Source: an uncultured Arachnia sp.
GTDB lineage: Bacteria; Actinomycetota; Actinomycetes; Propionibacteriales; Propionibacteriaceae
Assembly: GCA_934636715.1 (NCBI GenBank)
Contig: CAKUBE010000003.1
Location: forward strand, 108,509 to 172,508
Length of the DNA: 64,000 nucleotides
Reading direction: 5' to 3'
Shown here piece by piece: positions 27,574-36,019 of the stretch; position 1 is the stretch's first letter; each line of letters starts with the position of its first letter. A program made the position numbers and the translations under genes. The notes under the pieces are model-generated. The model was not told the DNA's origin and searched no databases. It worked only from the letters and a program-made list of their open reading frames with translations.

Positions 27574-28509
27574 CTACGCGCGGAAGGCCTCGGTCGAGCT
27601 GTCGCTACTCTGCACCAGACCGGGGCCGTAGATCGCGACATACCAGTATCCGAACAAACTAGCGAGTAGCATCTGTGCTGCCTCTGAACGATCCGTAGCC
27701 AGATGCTCGTGCCCCACCTGATTTCGCTTCTTTCGCAGGGCTTGAAGCCCGGCGGCAACCTCGTTCGGCATACTTGGCGCGCCGATGAACTGAAACAGGG
27801 AAGGGACCAGCATTCGAAGCTGATGTCCATAACTTGCACCGTCATTGAGAAAATTCTTCACCGTCTCTTTTCCTGCAAACTGGCGGAAGTGATCGGTGAG
27901 CACCTTGGAGAGCTTCAGTTCTACTGCGACTTGAGCCGGAATAATCGAACCACGATAATCACCCGTAACGAACGCTTTCGCGGCACTCAAGAGCGGCTGC
28001 TGCTCGGGTTCTAAAGCGGCCGGCATCCAGATAGCAAGCACAGTAAAGCCAGCTCCTTCAGGCGGGCTATCTTTGCCCTCTCCAAACCATGGAACTGGAT
28101 GCACCGTTAGGCAATGGGGAAGCTCTCTTACTTGAAGATGCTGCAATTGCACAGCCGGGAGAGGACCGGGCTCAGAGTCAGCATATGGAGTTATCACGAT
28201 GTCGATGATCGTCGCATCCGCGGGCACGCCGTGCCTACTGAGGTCCATGGTTAGCGCCACATAGTCCTCTATTGGGCACTGGAAAACCGTCATCACAGCC
28301 AGCCCGAGCGAAAGCACGCCAGGAATCAACGGGTTGTCATCGCGGAGGCGATCGAAAAGTAGCCGCCAAAGTCCCTCATTGCGCCCACACGATTCACAGC
28401 GCCACAGTCGACCTTCAAAATAGTCGACGAAGTCCTGTGGCGATGCAGATGGCAGGACTTTCCCGCATTCTGGGTTCGGACACGGAACACCAGAGAACGA
28501 AGATGACAC
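27574..28509 (-). CDS. Zinc-ribbon protein with a HEPN-like motif
   Basis: About 311 aa of unknown family. The N-terminus has two cysteine pairs, PCPNPECGK (C10, C15) and CESCGR (C38, C41), which make a zinc ribbon. The C-terminal helical part contains ALRKKRNQVGHEH, i.e. Arg-x4-His (R262, H267), the catalytic pattern of HEPN ribonucleases used in abortive infection and toxin systems. The middle (about 90-165) looks like a beta-rich domain. The GTG at 28509 is my choice; no start has a clear ribosome-binding site and the frame stays open upstream. It converges with the endonuclease candidate and forms the right part of the defence cluster. Confidence 0.6.
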   Translation of the reverse strand: MSSSFSGVPCPNPECGKVLPSASPQDFVDYFEGRLWRCESCGRNEGLWRLLFDRLRDDNPLIPGVLSLGLAVMTVFQCPIEDYVALTMDLSRHGVPADATIIDIVITPYADSEPGPLPAVQLQHLQVRELPHCLTVHPVPWFGEGKDSPPEGAGFTVLAIWMPAALEPEQQPLLSAAKAFVTGDYRGSIIPAQVAVELKLSKVLTDHFRQFAGKETVKNFLNDGASYGHQLRMLVPSLFQFIGAPSMPNEVAAGLQALRKKRNQVGHEHLATDRSEAAQMLLASLFGYWYVAIYGPGLVQSSDSSTEAFRA

Positions 28510-28622
28510 GCATGAGACTTTAGCACGTATCCACCCGAACAACTGCCCGGTATCCGGAGGGTGCCGCACTTCCCCGTGCGAAGACAAACACCCACATGGC
28601 CTCACACACTGTTGATGGTTGG

Positions 28623-29813
28623 CTACAGCACCCGCACCCGCACCGTCTCGTCGAGGGCCTCGAGGTCGGCGAGCAGGCCGTCGTAGCCGTCGCCGGAGAC
28701 GTCCGTGACCGCGTAGCCGAGCTGGCCTCGGGTCGACAGCGTCTGCGAGCCGATGTTCATGTCGTGCGCCGCCAACAACGCGTTCAAGCGCGCCATGACG
28801 CCCGGCACGTTGTGGTGCAGGTGCACGATGCGGGCGTGCGACTTCGGGCCGGCCGCGACGTCGGGCAGGTTGATGGTCATCGACGTGGAGCCCAGGTGCT
28901 CGTAGTCGGCGAGCTTCCCCGCGACGTATCGGCCGATGTTCACCTGCGCCTCCTTCGTCGAGCCGCCGACGTGCGGCGTGAGGATGACGTTCGGCAGGTT
29001 CTGCAGGTTCGAGACGAACGGCTCGTCCTTCGACTTCGGCTCCGACGGGAAGACGTCGATGGCGGCGCCGGCGATGTGACCGCTGACGAGGTTGTCGTGT
29101 AGCGCCTCGAGGTCGACGACGTGGCCGCGGCACAGGTTGAGGAACAGCGAGCGCGGGCGCATCTTGGCGAACTCCGCGGCGCCGAAGATGCCCTCGTTCT
29201 CGGCGCGGCCGTCGACGTGCAGCGAGATGGTCTCGGCCTTCTCCAGCAGCTCGTCGAGCGAGTCGCACTTGACGGCGTTGCCGAGCGCCAGCCGGTCGGC
29301 GATGTCGTAGAACAGCACGCGCATGCCGAGCGACTCGGCGAGCACGGACAACTGCGCGCCGATATTGCCGTAGCCGACGAGGCCCAGCGTGCGGCCGCGC
29401 ACCTCGTGCGAGCCGACGGCGCTCTTGTCCCAGACGCCGTCGTGCATGTCCCGGTTGCGGTCGCTCAAGCGGCGCGCGAGGGCGATGATCTCGCAGATGG
29501 CGAGCTCGACCACCGAGCGGGTGTTGGAGTACGGGGCGTTGAAGACGGCGACGCCCGCCTCTGTGGCGGCGTCGAGGTCGATCTGGTTGGTGCCGATGCA
29601 GAAGGCGCCGACGGCGCGGAGCCCGGGCGCCGCGTCGAGCACCCGCTTGGTCACCTGGGTGCGGGAGCGGATGCCGAGGTAGTCGACGCCCTGCAGGGCC
29701 GCGATGAGGTCGTCCTCGGCCAGGGCCTCGGTCGCCATCGTGACGTCGAAGCCGCGCGCCTTCAGCGCCCTCTCCGCGTCGGGGTGAATGTTCTCGAGTA
29801 GCAGTGCCTTCAC
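28623..29813 (-). CDS. serA: D-3-phosphoglycerate dehydrogenase
   Basis: Oxidises 3-phosphoglycerate to 3-phosphohydroxypyruvate, the first step of serine synthesis. The 396 residues contain the substrate and NAD domains (VGAFCIGTNQIDLDAATEAG, then LGLVGYGNIGAQLSVLAESLGM) with catalytic Arg, Glu and His (HVGGSTKEAQVNIG), and a short C-terminal ACT domain (about 325-396, HNVPGVMARLNALLAAHDMN). It lacks the intervening ASB domain of the roughly 530-aa mycobacterial enzyme, so it is the shorter E. coli-like type. It lies 11 nt after the MFS gene and ends the long minus-strand operon. Confidence 0.95.
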   Translation of the reverse strand: MKALLLENIHPDAERALKARGFDVTMATEALAEDDLIAALQGVDYLGIRSRTQVTKRVLDAAPGLRAVGAFCIGTNQIDLDAATEAGVAVFNAPYSNTRSVVELAICEIIALARRLSDRNRDMHDGVWDKSAVGSHEVRGRTLGLVGYGNIGAQLSVLAESLGMRVLFYDIADRLALGNAVKCDSLDELLEKAETISLHVDGRAENEGIFGAAEFAKMRPRSLFLNLCRGHVVDLEALHDNLVSGHIAGAAIDVFPSEPKSKDEPFVSNLQNLPNVILTPHVGGSTKEAQVNIGRYVAGKLADYEHLGSTSMTINLPDVAAGPKSHARIVHLHHNVPGVMARLNALLAAHDMNIGSQTLSTRGQLGYAVTDVSGDGYDGLLADLEALDETVRVRVL

Positions 29814-29824
29814 GCGCCGAGATA

Positions 29825-31024
29825 CTACTCCGTGGCGACTCCGGATTCCTTCGCCGCGGGCACCACGAACAACGCCACGAGCGAAACGAGGCCGACGACG
29901 AGCAGTGCCTTCAGGACGCCGACGTGGTCGCCGAGGAAGCCGAGCAGCACCGGGCCGCCCAGGAAGGCGCCGTAGCCGATCGTGGACACGACGCTGATCC
30001 GCAGCGGCGCGCGAGCGGGATCGTCGCCGGCGGCGGACATCCCGACGGGGAAGCCGAGGCTCGCGCCGACACCCCAGACAGCGGCCCCGACGAATGCCAG
30101 CCAGGTCGGGGCGAAGACCACGAGCAGGCAGCCGACGATCGCGAACACGAACATCAGGCGCAGCACCGTGACGCGCCCGTAGCGGTCGAGCAGCACCGTG
30201 CCGAATATGCGTCCCGCCGTCATGAAGCTGAGGAACACGGCGAGGGCGACGACGCCGAGGGCGTTGTCGATGCCGTGGCCGTCCACGAACGCGACCGCCA
30301 TCCAGTCGTTGGCGGTGCCCTCGGTGAAGGCCGCGGCGAGCACCATGAGGCCGATCAGCAGCGTACGCGGCTCGGTCCAGGCGGAGCGGCCCTTCGCGGC
30401 GCCCGCGCCGCCCGCACCCGCGGACTCGGCGGGCGTTCCGGACGCGGAGAGGAACGGCCCGCTGGCCGCGAGGGCGACGACGGCGACGCCGACGGCCACC
30501 ACCGCGATGTGGGCGAGGATCGGCACGCGGAGGGCGACGACACCCGCGCCGATGAGCGCACCCAGAACCGTCCCGCCGCTGAAGGCCGCGTGGAACCAGG
30601 GCATGATCGCCCGGTTCACGCCCCGTTCGACGAGCGTGCCCTCGATGTTCTGGGCGACGTCCCAGATGCCGTTTCCGAGCCCGAGCAGGAGCAGGCCGGG
30701 GATCGCGAGGTACATGGAGCGGCCGAGGTCGACGGCGAGGGCCGCGAGGACGATGCCCGGGACCAGGATCGCAACCGCGAGCCGCACCGTGTTCTTCGCG
30801 CCGATCCGGTTGCTGATCCGTCCCGCCGTCGGCAGGCCGATGAGGGCGCCGATCGAGATCGACAGCAACAGCAGGCTGAGCTGGCCGGGCGTGAGCTGCA
30901 ACAGTTCCTTCACGTCGGGGACGCGCGCCATCCAGGACGCGAGCGCGAACCCGTTGGCGGCGAACACCGCGAACAGCCCGTTGCGCGCCCTGACGGCGCG
31001 CGTTCTGTCGATGGTCTCAGTCAC
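29825..31024 (-). CDS. MFS transporter
   Basis: A 399-aa major facilitator protein with about 12 transmembrane helices. It shows a typical loop 2-3 motif, LIGLPTAGRISNRIGAKNTVR. It resembles the fucose-permease/YbjJ-like sugar or multidrug subgroup, but the substrate cannot be assigned. The GTG start at 31024 overlaps the end of the ABC ATPase gene by 4 nt, so it is cotranslated with the peptide transporter. Confidence 0.85.
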   Translation of the reverse strand: MTETIDRTRAVRARNGLFAVFAANGFALASWMARVPDVKELLQLTPGQLSLLLLSISIGALIGLPTAGRISNRIGAKNTVRLAVAILVPGIVLAALAVDLGRSMYLAIPGLLLLGLGNGIWDVAQNIEGTLVERGVNRAIMPWFHAAFSGGTVLGALIGAGVVALRVPILAHIAVVAVGVAVVALAASGPFLSASGTPAESAGAGGAGAAKGRSAWTEPRTLLIGLMVLAAAFTEGTANDWMAVAFVDGHGIDNALGVVALAVFLSFMTAGRIFGTVLLDRYGRVTVLRLMFVFAIVGCLLVVFAPTWLAFVGAAVWGVGASLGFPVGMSAAGDDPARAPLRISVVSTIGYGAFLGGPVLLGFLGDHVGVLKALLVVGLVSLVALFVVPAAKESGVATE

Positions 31025-31794
31025 AGGCTGAGGGTAGCGTCGATCAGGGTCCGGGTGTACGGGTGCCGGGGAGTGCCGAGCACGTCGTCGACGAGGCCCT
31101 CCTCGACGACCTCGCCGCCGCACACCACGACGATCCGCTGGCACAGGTGCCGGACGACGGCGAGGTCGTGCGAGACGAGCACGAGGGTCAGCGCCCGCTC
31201 CCGCACCTCGTCGGTCAGCAGGTTCAGCACCTGGGCCCGCACGGAGACGTCGAGCGCCGAGACGGGCTCGTCGGCGACCAGCAGCGCCGGGTCCGAGACC
31301 AGCGCCCGCGCGATGGCCGCGCGCTGCCGCTGGCCGCCGGAGAGCTGGTGCGGGAAGCGCCGCAGCAGCTCCGGATCCAGACCGACGCCGAGCGCGGCGG
31401 CCTCCAGCACCGCGGGGTCGTCGGCCGGGACATCGCCGCGGCGGCGCAGCACCGGCGAGCGCAGCGGCTCGGCGATGATGTCGCCCAGGCGCATCCGGGG
31501 GTTGAGCGACGAGTTGGGGTCCTGCATGACCATCGAGGCCGACGCCCGCAGCCAGCCGCGCCGCCGTTCGGGCAGCCCGACGATGGAGCGGCCCTGGAAC
31601 GACACATCACCGGCGGACGGGCGCAGCAGGCCCAGCATGAGGCGCGCCATGGTCGTCTTGCCGGAGCCGGACCCGCCGACGATCCCTACCCGCTCCCCCG
31701 GCTCGATCGCCAGCGTGACGTCGCGCAGCGCCACGAAGGGGACGCCGGATCGGCGATAGGTGGCGGTGGCGCCGGTCAGCTCGACGAGGCTCAT
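31021..31794 (-). CDS. Peptide ABC transporter ATP-binding protein (DppF/OppF-like)
   Basis: A 257-aa ATPase of the oligopeptide or nickel ABC family, giving energy for import. Walker A GGSGSGKTT (about 40-48), Q loop MVMQDPNSSLNPRMRL, signature LSGGQRQRAAIARAL, Walker B LLVADEPVSALD and the switch His in SHDLAVVRHLC are all intact. The C-terminal PHPYTRTLI-type tail (GTPRHPYTRTLIDATL) is typical of this family. Overlaps both neighbours by 4 nt. Confidence 0.93.
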   Translation of the reverse strand: MSLVELTGATATYRRSGVPFVALRDVTLAIEPGERVGIVGGSGSGKTTMARLMLGLLRPSAGDVSFQGRSIVGLPERRRGWLRASASMVMQDPNSSLNPRMRLGDIIAEPLRSPVLRRRGDVPADDPAVLEAAALGVGLDPELLRRFPHQLSGGQRQRAAIARALVSDPALLVADEPVSALDVSVRAQVLNLLTDEVRERALTLVLVSHDLAVVRHLCQRIVVVCGGEVVEEGLVDDVLGTPRHPYTRTLIDATLSL

Positions 31795-32621
31795 GACGCG
31801 CCTCCCGGCCGGTAGTAGTCGGCGACGCTCGGCAGCCGCTCGCCCGGCGGCACGCCGTCGATCCGCGCGGACGCGATCAGGCCCCGCGTGTACGGATGCT
31901 GCGGGTCGGCGATCAGCCGATCGATGGGGCCCTCCTCGACGATCCGGCCCTCCAGCATCACCGCGGCCCGTTGACACACCTCGCGCACGACGGCGAGGTC
32001 GTGCGAGACGAAGACCGTGGCGCGGTCGGCCAGCTGATCGGCGAGCAGGCGGAGGATCTGGCGCTGCACGATGACGTCGAGGGCCGTGGTGGGCTCGTCG
32101 CAGAGCACGAGGTCGGGCCGGTTGGCCAGCGCCATCGCGATCAGCGCCCGCTGCCGCTGCCCGCCCGAGAGCTCGTGCGGGAACGACCGCGCGATCCGGT
32201 CCGGCTGCTCGATGCCGACGTGCCCGAGCCACTCGATCACCTCGTCGCGGATCGAGCCGCGGCGGTCGGTGTGGTGCAGCGCGACGACCTCGCCCAACTG
32301 CCTTCCGACCCGCATGGTGGGGTCCAGCGCCGTCATCGGCTCCTGGAAGATCATCGACATGCGGTCGCCGCGGAGCGCGCGCCGGTCCCGCTCGGGCATG
32401 CCCACCAGCTCCACACCGTCGAACCGGATGGATCCGGTGACCTCCGCGTGCTCCGGCAGCAGGCCCATGACCGCGAGCGCCGTCACCGACTTGCCCGAGC
32501 CGGACTGCCCGATGATGCCGAGACGGTCCGTGGGGCCGAGCGCGAACGAGATGCCGTCGACGGCGACGGCGCGGCTCCGCCCGAAGCGGACGGTCAGGTC
32601 GGTGACCTCGAGGAGACTCAT
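31791..32621 (-). CDS. Peptide ABC transporter ATP-binding protein (DppD/OppD-like)
   Basis: A 276-aa ATPase, partner of the next gene in a heterodimeric motor. Walker A GQSGSGKS, the DppD-type Q loop SMIFQEPMTALDPTMRVG, signature LSGGQRQRALIAMALA, Walker B LVLCDEPTTALD and switch His SHDLAVVREVC are present. The C-terminus ends with the oligopeptide family tail DPQHPYTRGLIASARI and PPGERLPSV, but the usual cysteine-rich 4Fe-4S-like motif of DppD is not seen. Overlaps by 4 nt with both neighbours. Confidence 0.93.
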   Translation of the reverse strand: MSLLEVTDLTVRFGRSRAVAVDGISFALGPTDRLGIIGQSGSGKSVTALAVMGLLPEHAEVTGSIRFDGVELVGMPERDRRALRGDRMSMIFQEPMTALDPTMRVGRQLGEVVALHHTDRRGSIRDEVIEWLGHVGIEQPDRIARSFPHELSGGQRQRALIAMALANRPDLVLCDEPTTALDVIVQRQILRLLADQLADRATVFVSHDLAVVREVCQRAAVMLEGRIVEEGPIDRLIADPQHPYTRGLIASARIDGVPPGERLPSVADYYRPGGAS

Positions 32622-33427
32622 GTGACCTCCCTCAGTCGCGGGTCGAGCAGGTCGCGCAGGCCGTCGCCCAGCAGGTTGAAGCCCAGCGTGGCGACCGCGA
32701 TCGCGAGACCCGGCCAGAGCGCGAGCAGCGGCTCGGAGAAGAGGTAGTCCTGGGCCTCGCGCAGCATCCGGCCCCACGTGGGCTGGTCGGGACCGGAGCC
32801 GAGACCCAGGTAGCTGAGGCCGGCCTCCGCGAGGATCGCGATGCCGAAGCTGACGGAGGCCTGGACGCCGAGCACGGGGGCGATGTTCGGGAGCACATGC
32901 CGAGCCGCGATAGTCGCCGTCGGCGTGCCGCTGAGCCGGGCGGCCTCGATGTAGCCCTGGCTCATCACCTGGAGCGTCGCGGCGCGCGCGATCCGCACGA
33001 AGGCCGGGATGGTCGCCAAGCTGATCGCCATCATCGCCGTCCAGGTGGAACCGCCGAGGGCTGCGGCGAAGAGGATGGCGAGCAGCAGGGCGGGGAAGCC
33101 GTAGAGGATGTCGGACAGCCTCAGCGGCAGCTCGCTGACCCAGCCCCGGGTCATGCCCGCGAACACCCCGAGCGGGACGCCGACGGCGGCCGCGCCCGCC
33201 ACCGAGAGCACCCCGACGAGCAGGCAGATCCGCGCGCCGCTCATGATCCGCGACAGCACGTCGGCGCCGAAGCCGTCGGTGCCGAGCACGTGCGGCCACC
33301 CTGGCGGGAGCAGCAGGTCCCCGCTGATCGCGGTGGGGTCGAACGGGGTCCACAGCACGCCGAACAGCGCGAGGACCACCACGAGAGCGATGCAGGAGAG
33401 GCCGAGGAAGAGGGTCGCGTGCCTCAT
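32618..33427 (-). CDS. Peptide ABC transporter permease (DppC-like)
   Basis: A 269-aa permease with about six transmembrane helices. The inner-membrane coupling motif EAARLSGTPTATIAARHVLP and the Gly-rich C-terminal part (LGLGSGPDQPTWGRMLREAQDYL) are characteristic of DppC/OppC. The N-terminus has the short FDPTAISGDLLLPPGWPHVLGTD segment found before the first channel helix. The 4-nt overlap with the upstream dppB-like gene supports an operon. Confidence 0.93.
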   Translation of the reverse strand: MRHATLFLGLSCIALVVVLALFGVLWTPFDPTAISGDLLLPPGWPHVLGTDGFGADVLSRIMSGARICLLVGVLSVAGAAAVGVPLGVFAGMTRGWVSELPLRLSDILYGFPALLLAILFAAALGGSTWTAMMAISLATIPAFVRIARAATLQVMSQGYIEAARLSGTPTATIAARHVLPNIAPVLGVQASVSFGIAILAEAGLSYLGLGSGPDQPTWGRMLREAQDYLFSEPLLALWPGLAIAVATLGFNLLGDGLRDLLDPRLREVT

Positions 33428-34386
33428 GATGCCTCCGCCCTGCGCCGGACCCTCGGGTCGACAAGCTGGTAGGCGACGTCGACCAGGAAGTTGATCAGTA
33501 ACACCGACCAGACGAGCAGCAGGATGATGGCCTGGACGATGTTCAGGTCGCGCTTGGCGACGGCCTGCAGCAGCGTCAGCCCCAGCCCGTTCAGCGCGAA
33601 CACCTGCTCGATGATGATGGCGCCCACCAGCAGCGTCGCGAGCTGAAGCCCGATGACGGTGAGCAGCGAGATGCCGACGTTGCGCAGCCCGTGCCGCCAC
33701 AGCGCCCCGGCCCGGGACCAGCCGACGGCGCGGGCCGTCCGGAAGTAGTCCTCGTGCGTGACGTCGATGACCGCGCTGCGCACGTAGCGGGAGATCACGG
33801 AGGCCTGCACAAGAGCGAGGGAGGCCACGGGCAGGACGAGGTGCTGGGCCCACTGGCCCCACGAGTCCCAGTAGGAGACGTAGCCGCCCGCGGGCAGCCA
33901 CCGCAGCTTGATCGCGAAGACGATGACGAGCCAGATGCCGGCCCAGAAGGCGGGGATGGCGAGGCCGACCTGCGAGAGCGCCGAGGCGACGGCGCCGTCG
34001 AGATGCCGCCGCCGCACGGCCGCGTACGCGCCGACGGGCAGGGCGAAGAGGACCGCGAACAGCATCCCGAGGACGACGAGCGACACGGTGACCTCGAGCC
34101 GCGCCGCGACCAGCGGCCCGACTGGCTTCTGGCTCAGGAACGAGGTCCCGAAGTCGAATCGCAGCACGCCGCCGACCCATTCGAGGTAACGCTCGAGGAA
34201 CGGGCGATTCAAGCCGAGTTGCTCGCGCAGCGCGGCCGCCTCCCCGGGGGCCGCGTTGGTGCCGAGAAGGATCTGGGCGATGTCGCCGGGCAGCGCGTTG
34301 GTCGCCGCGAAGATCAGCAGCGACGCCACCAACAGGCTCGCGGCCAGCCAGGCCGCGCGCACGCCGATGCGCCCGAGCGCCGCCAT
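33424..34386 (-). CDS. Peptide ABC transporter permease (DppB-like)
   Basis: A 320-aa permease with an N-terminal helix followed by the DppB-type periplasmic segment (ALPGDIAQILLGTNAAPGEA, then LREQLGLNRPFLERYLEWVG), five further helices and the coupling loop EDYFRTARAVGWSRAGALWRH. It forms the channel with the DppC-like partner. Overlaps the latter by 4 nt and starts 10 nt after the binding-protein gene. Confidence 0.93.
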   Translation of the reverse strand: MAALGRIGVRAAWLAASLLVASLLIFAATNALPGDIAQILLGTNAAPGEAAALREQLGLNRPFLERYLEWVGGVLRFDFGTSFLSQKPVGPLVAARLEVTVSLVVLGMLFAVLFALPVGAYAAVRRRHLDGAVASALSQVGLAIPAFWAGIWLVIVFAIKLRWLPAGGYVSYWDSWGQWAQHLVLPVASLALVQASVISRYVRSAVIDVTHEDYFRTARAVGWSRAGALWRHGLRNVGISLLTVIGLQLATLLVGAIIIEQVFALNGLGLTLLQAVAKRDLNIVQAIILLLVWSVLLINFLVDVAYQLVDPRVRRRAEAS

Positions 34387-34396
34387 GACGAGGGAT

Positions 34397-35905
34397 TCAG
34401 TCGCGCGAGGCGAGCGTCGTCAGGTCGAAGGCGAGGCTCACCCGGTTGTCCTGGACGCCCGAGATCTTGGCCGACGCCACGGTGATGTTGGGCAGGAGGA
34501 ACAGCCAGTCCGCGGCCGCGTCGTCGGCGAGAAGCCGGGCAGCCTCCTTGAGCTTGGCGATCTGCTCCTCGTCGGTGCCGGTATCGGCCTCTTCGAGCAG
34601 CTTCCGGTAAGCCTCGTTGTGGTAGTTCCAGTAGTAGTCGTCGAGGGCGAACGTGCGCATGTCCCGCGGCTCGACGTGCGCCACGATGGTCATGTCGTAG
34701 TCGCGCTTGGTGAACACGAAGTCCAGCCAGTCGGCGAACTGGAGGGTGTCGAGCTCCAGCGTGATGCCCACCTCGGCCAGCTGCGCGACGAGGAAGCGCC
34801 CGATGGAGGGGCCGTAGGCCAGCGCGGGCACCCGGAGGCGCAGCGTGAGGCCCTTCTCGTAGCCGGCCTCCTTGAGCAGCTCCTTGGCCTTTTCCTGGTC
34901 GAACGGGTAGGTGTTCGACAGGTCCTCGAACCAGGGGTCGGTGGGAGGAACCATGGAGCCGATCAGCTCGCCCCTTCCCGCCCAGGTGGCCTTGACGAGC
35001 GCCTTGCGGTCGATGGCGTAGTTGATCGCCTGGCGGACCTCCAGCTTCGAGAGCGCTTCGTTCTCGTGGTTGAAGCCCAGCACGACCTCGCCGTTGGTGA
35101 CGCCCTCGTGGACCGAGAACCGGGAGGTGTCGGAGAACTCGCTGATGGTCTGCGGCAGCGTCAGGTTGGTGATCAGGTCCAGCTGGCCCGACAGCAGGGC
35201 CGCGTTCATGGCGTTGGGGTCCGCGTAGTAGCGGAAGTTGACCTCGTCGAAGCGCGCGGGCGTGCCCCAGTAGGCCTCGTTGGCCTTCAGCTGCACGAGG
35301 CTGCCCTGGTCCCAGCTGGAGAACTCGTACGGCCCGGAGCCGGCGGACTCCGTCGAGAAGTCGCCGGTGTAGGCGGGATCCGTGACGATGCCCGCGGGCC
35401 CCGTCAGTTCGTACAGCCACTGGTGCGACGGGCGGGAGAGCGTCACCACGACCGTCTTCGCGTCGGTGGCCGTGATGGTGTCGACCGGGGCCCACGCGCT
35501 GCGGATCTGGTTCGTGGCCTTCTCGCCGCGCGCCCGCTCGAAGCTGGCCACCACGGCGTCGGCCGAGACGGGGGCGCCCGAGGCGAACTTCGCCTTCGGG
35601 TCGAGCGTGAAGGTGTAGGTGAGCAGGTCGTCGGAGCGGGTCCAGCCCTGCGCGAGCAGCGGGATCGTCTCGCCCTCCGAATTGAGCTTCAGCAGCGTCT
35701 CGTAGACGTTGTAGAGCAGCACGTAGGCGGTGCCCGCGCCGGAGACCGTGATCATGTCGAGCCCCTCGGGCTCCAGGTTGTCGCCGATGTTCAGTACGCG
35801 TTGCGGCTCCTCACCCCCGGGATCGGCGGGGCGGGTACAGGCCGCGACCGAGAGGGCCAAGGCGAGGGTGAGCAGGAGCCCCACCCATCTGCGTGCAGTG
35901 CGCAT
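34397..35905 (-). CDS. Peptide ABC transporter substrate-binding lipoprotein (family 5)
   Basis: A 502-aa extracellular solute-binding protein of family 5. The signal ends in a lipobox SVAAC (Cys at about 23). The ligand-binding domain includes LAQGWTRSDDLLTYTFTLDP, GSGPYEFSSWDQGS and VRQAINYAIDRKALVKATW, the family signatures. It is the first gene of the operon (binding protein, two permeases, two ATPases, MFS, serA). Peptides are the usual ligand but other compounds are possible. The start at 35905 is the last ATG before the signal sequence; a GGAAGGAA stretch lies slightly farther than ideal upstream. Confidence 0.92.
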   Translation of the reverse strand: MRTARRWVGLLLTLALALSVAACTRPADPGGEEPQRVLNIGDNLEPEGLDMITVSGAGTAYVLLYNVYETLLKLNSEGETIPLLAQGWTRSDDLLTYTFTLDPKAKFASGAPVSADAVVASFERARGEKATNQIRSAWAPVDTITATDAKTVVVTLSRPSHQWLYELTGPAGIVTDPAYTGDFSTESAGSGPYEFSSWDQGSLVQLKANEAYWGTPARFDEVNFRYYADPNAMNAALLSGQLDLITNLTLPQTISEFSDTSRFSVHEGVTNGEVVLGFNHENEALSKLEVRQAINYAIDRKALVKATWAGRGELIGSMVPPTDPWFEDLSNTYPFDQEKAKELLKEAGYEKGLTLRLRVPALAYGPSIGRFLVAQLAEVGITLELDTLQFADWLDFVFTKRDYDMTIVAHVEPRDMRTFALDDYYWNYHNEAYRKLLEEADTGTDEEQIAKLKEAARLLADDAAADWLFLLPNITVASAKISGVQDNRVSLAFDLTTLASRD

Positions 35906-36019
35906 CGTCTTCGTCGTTTCCTTCCGGGCGCTTCCAGGCCGCGGCCAGTCTATCCGGAGGGCACCCCGGCGGGGTTGTCGAGCGCTTTCGCCCTCGGCGC
36001 AATCGGGCATGATTGCCCC

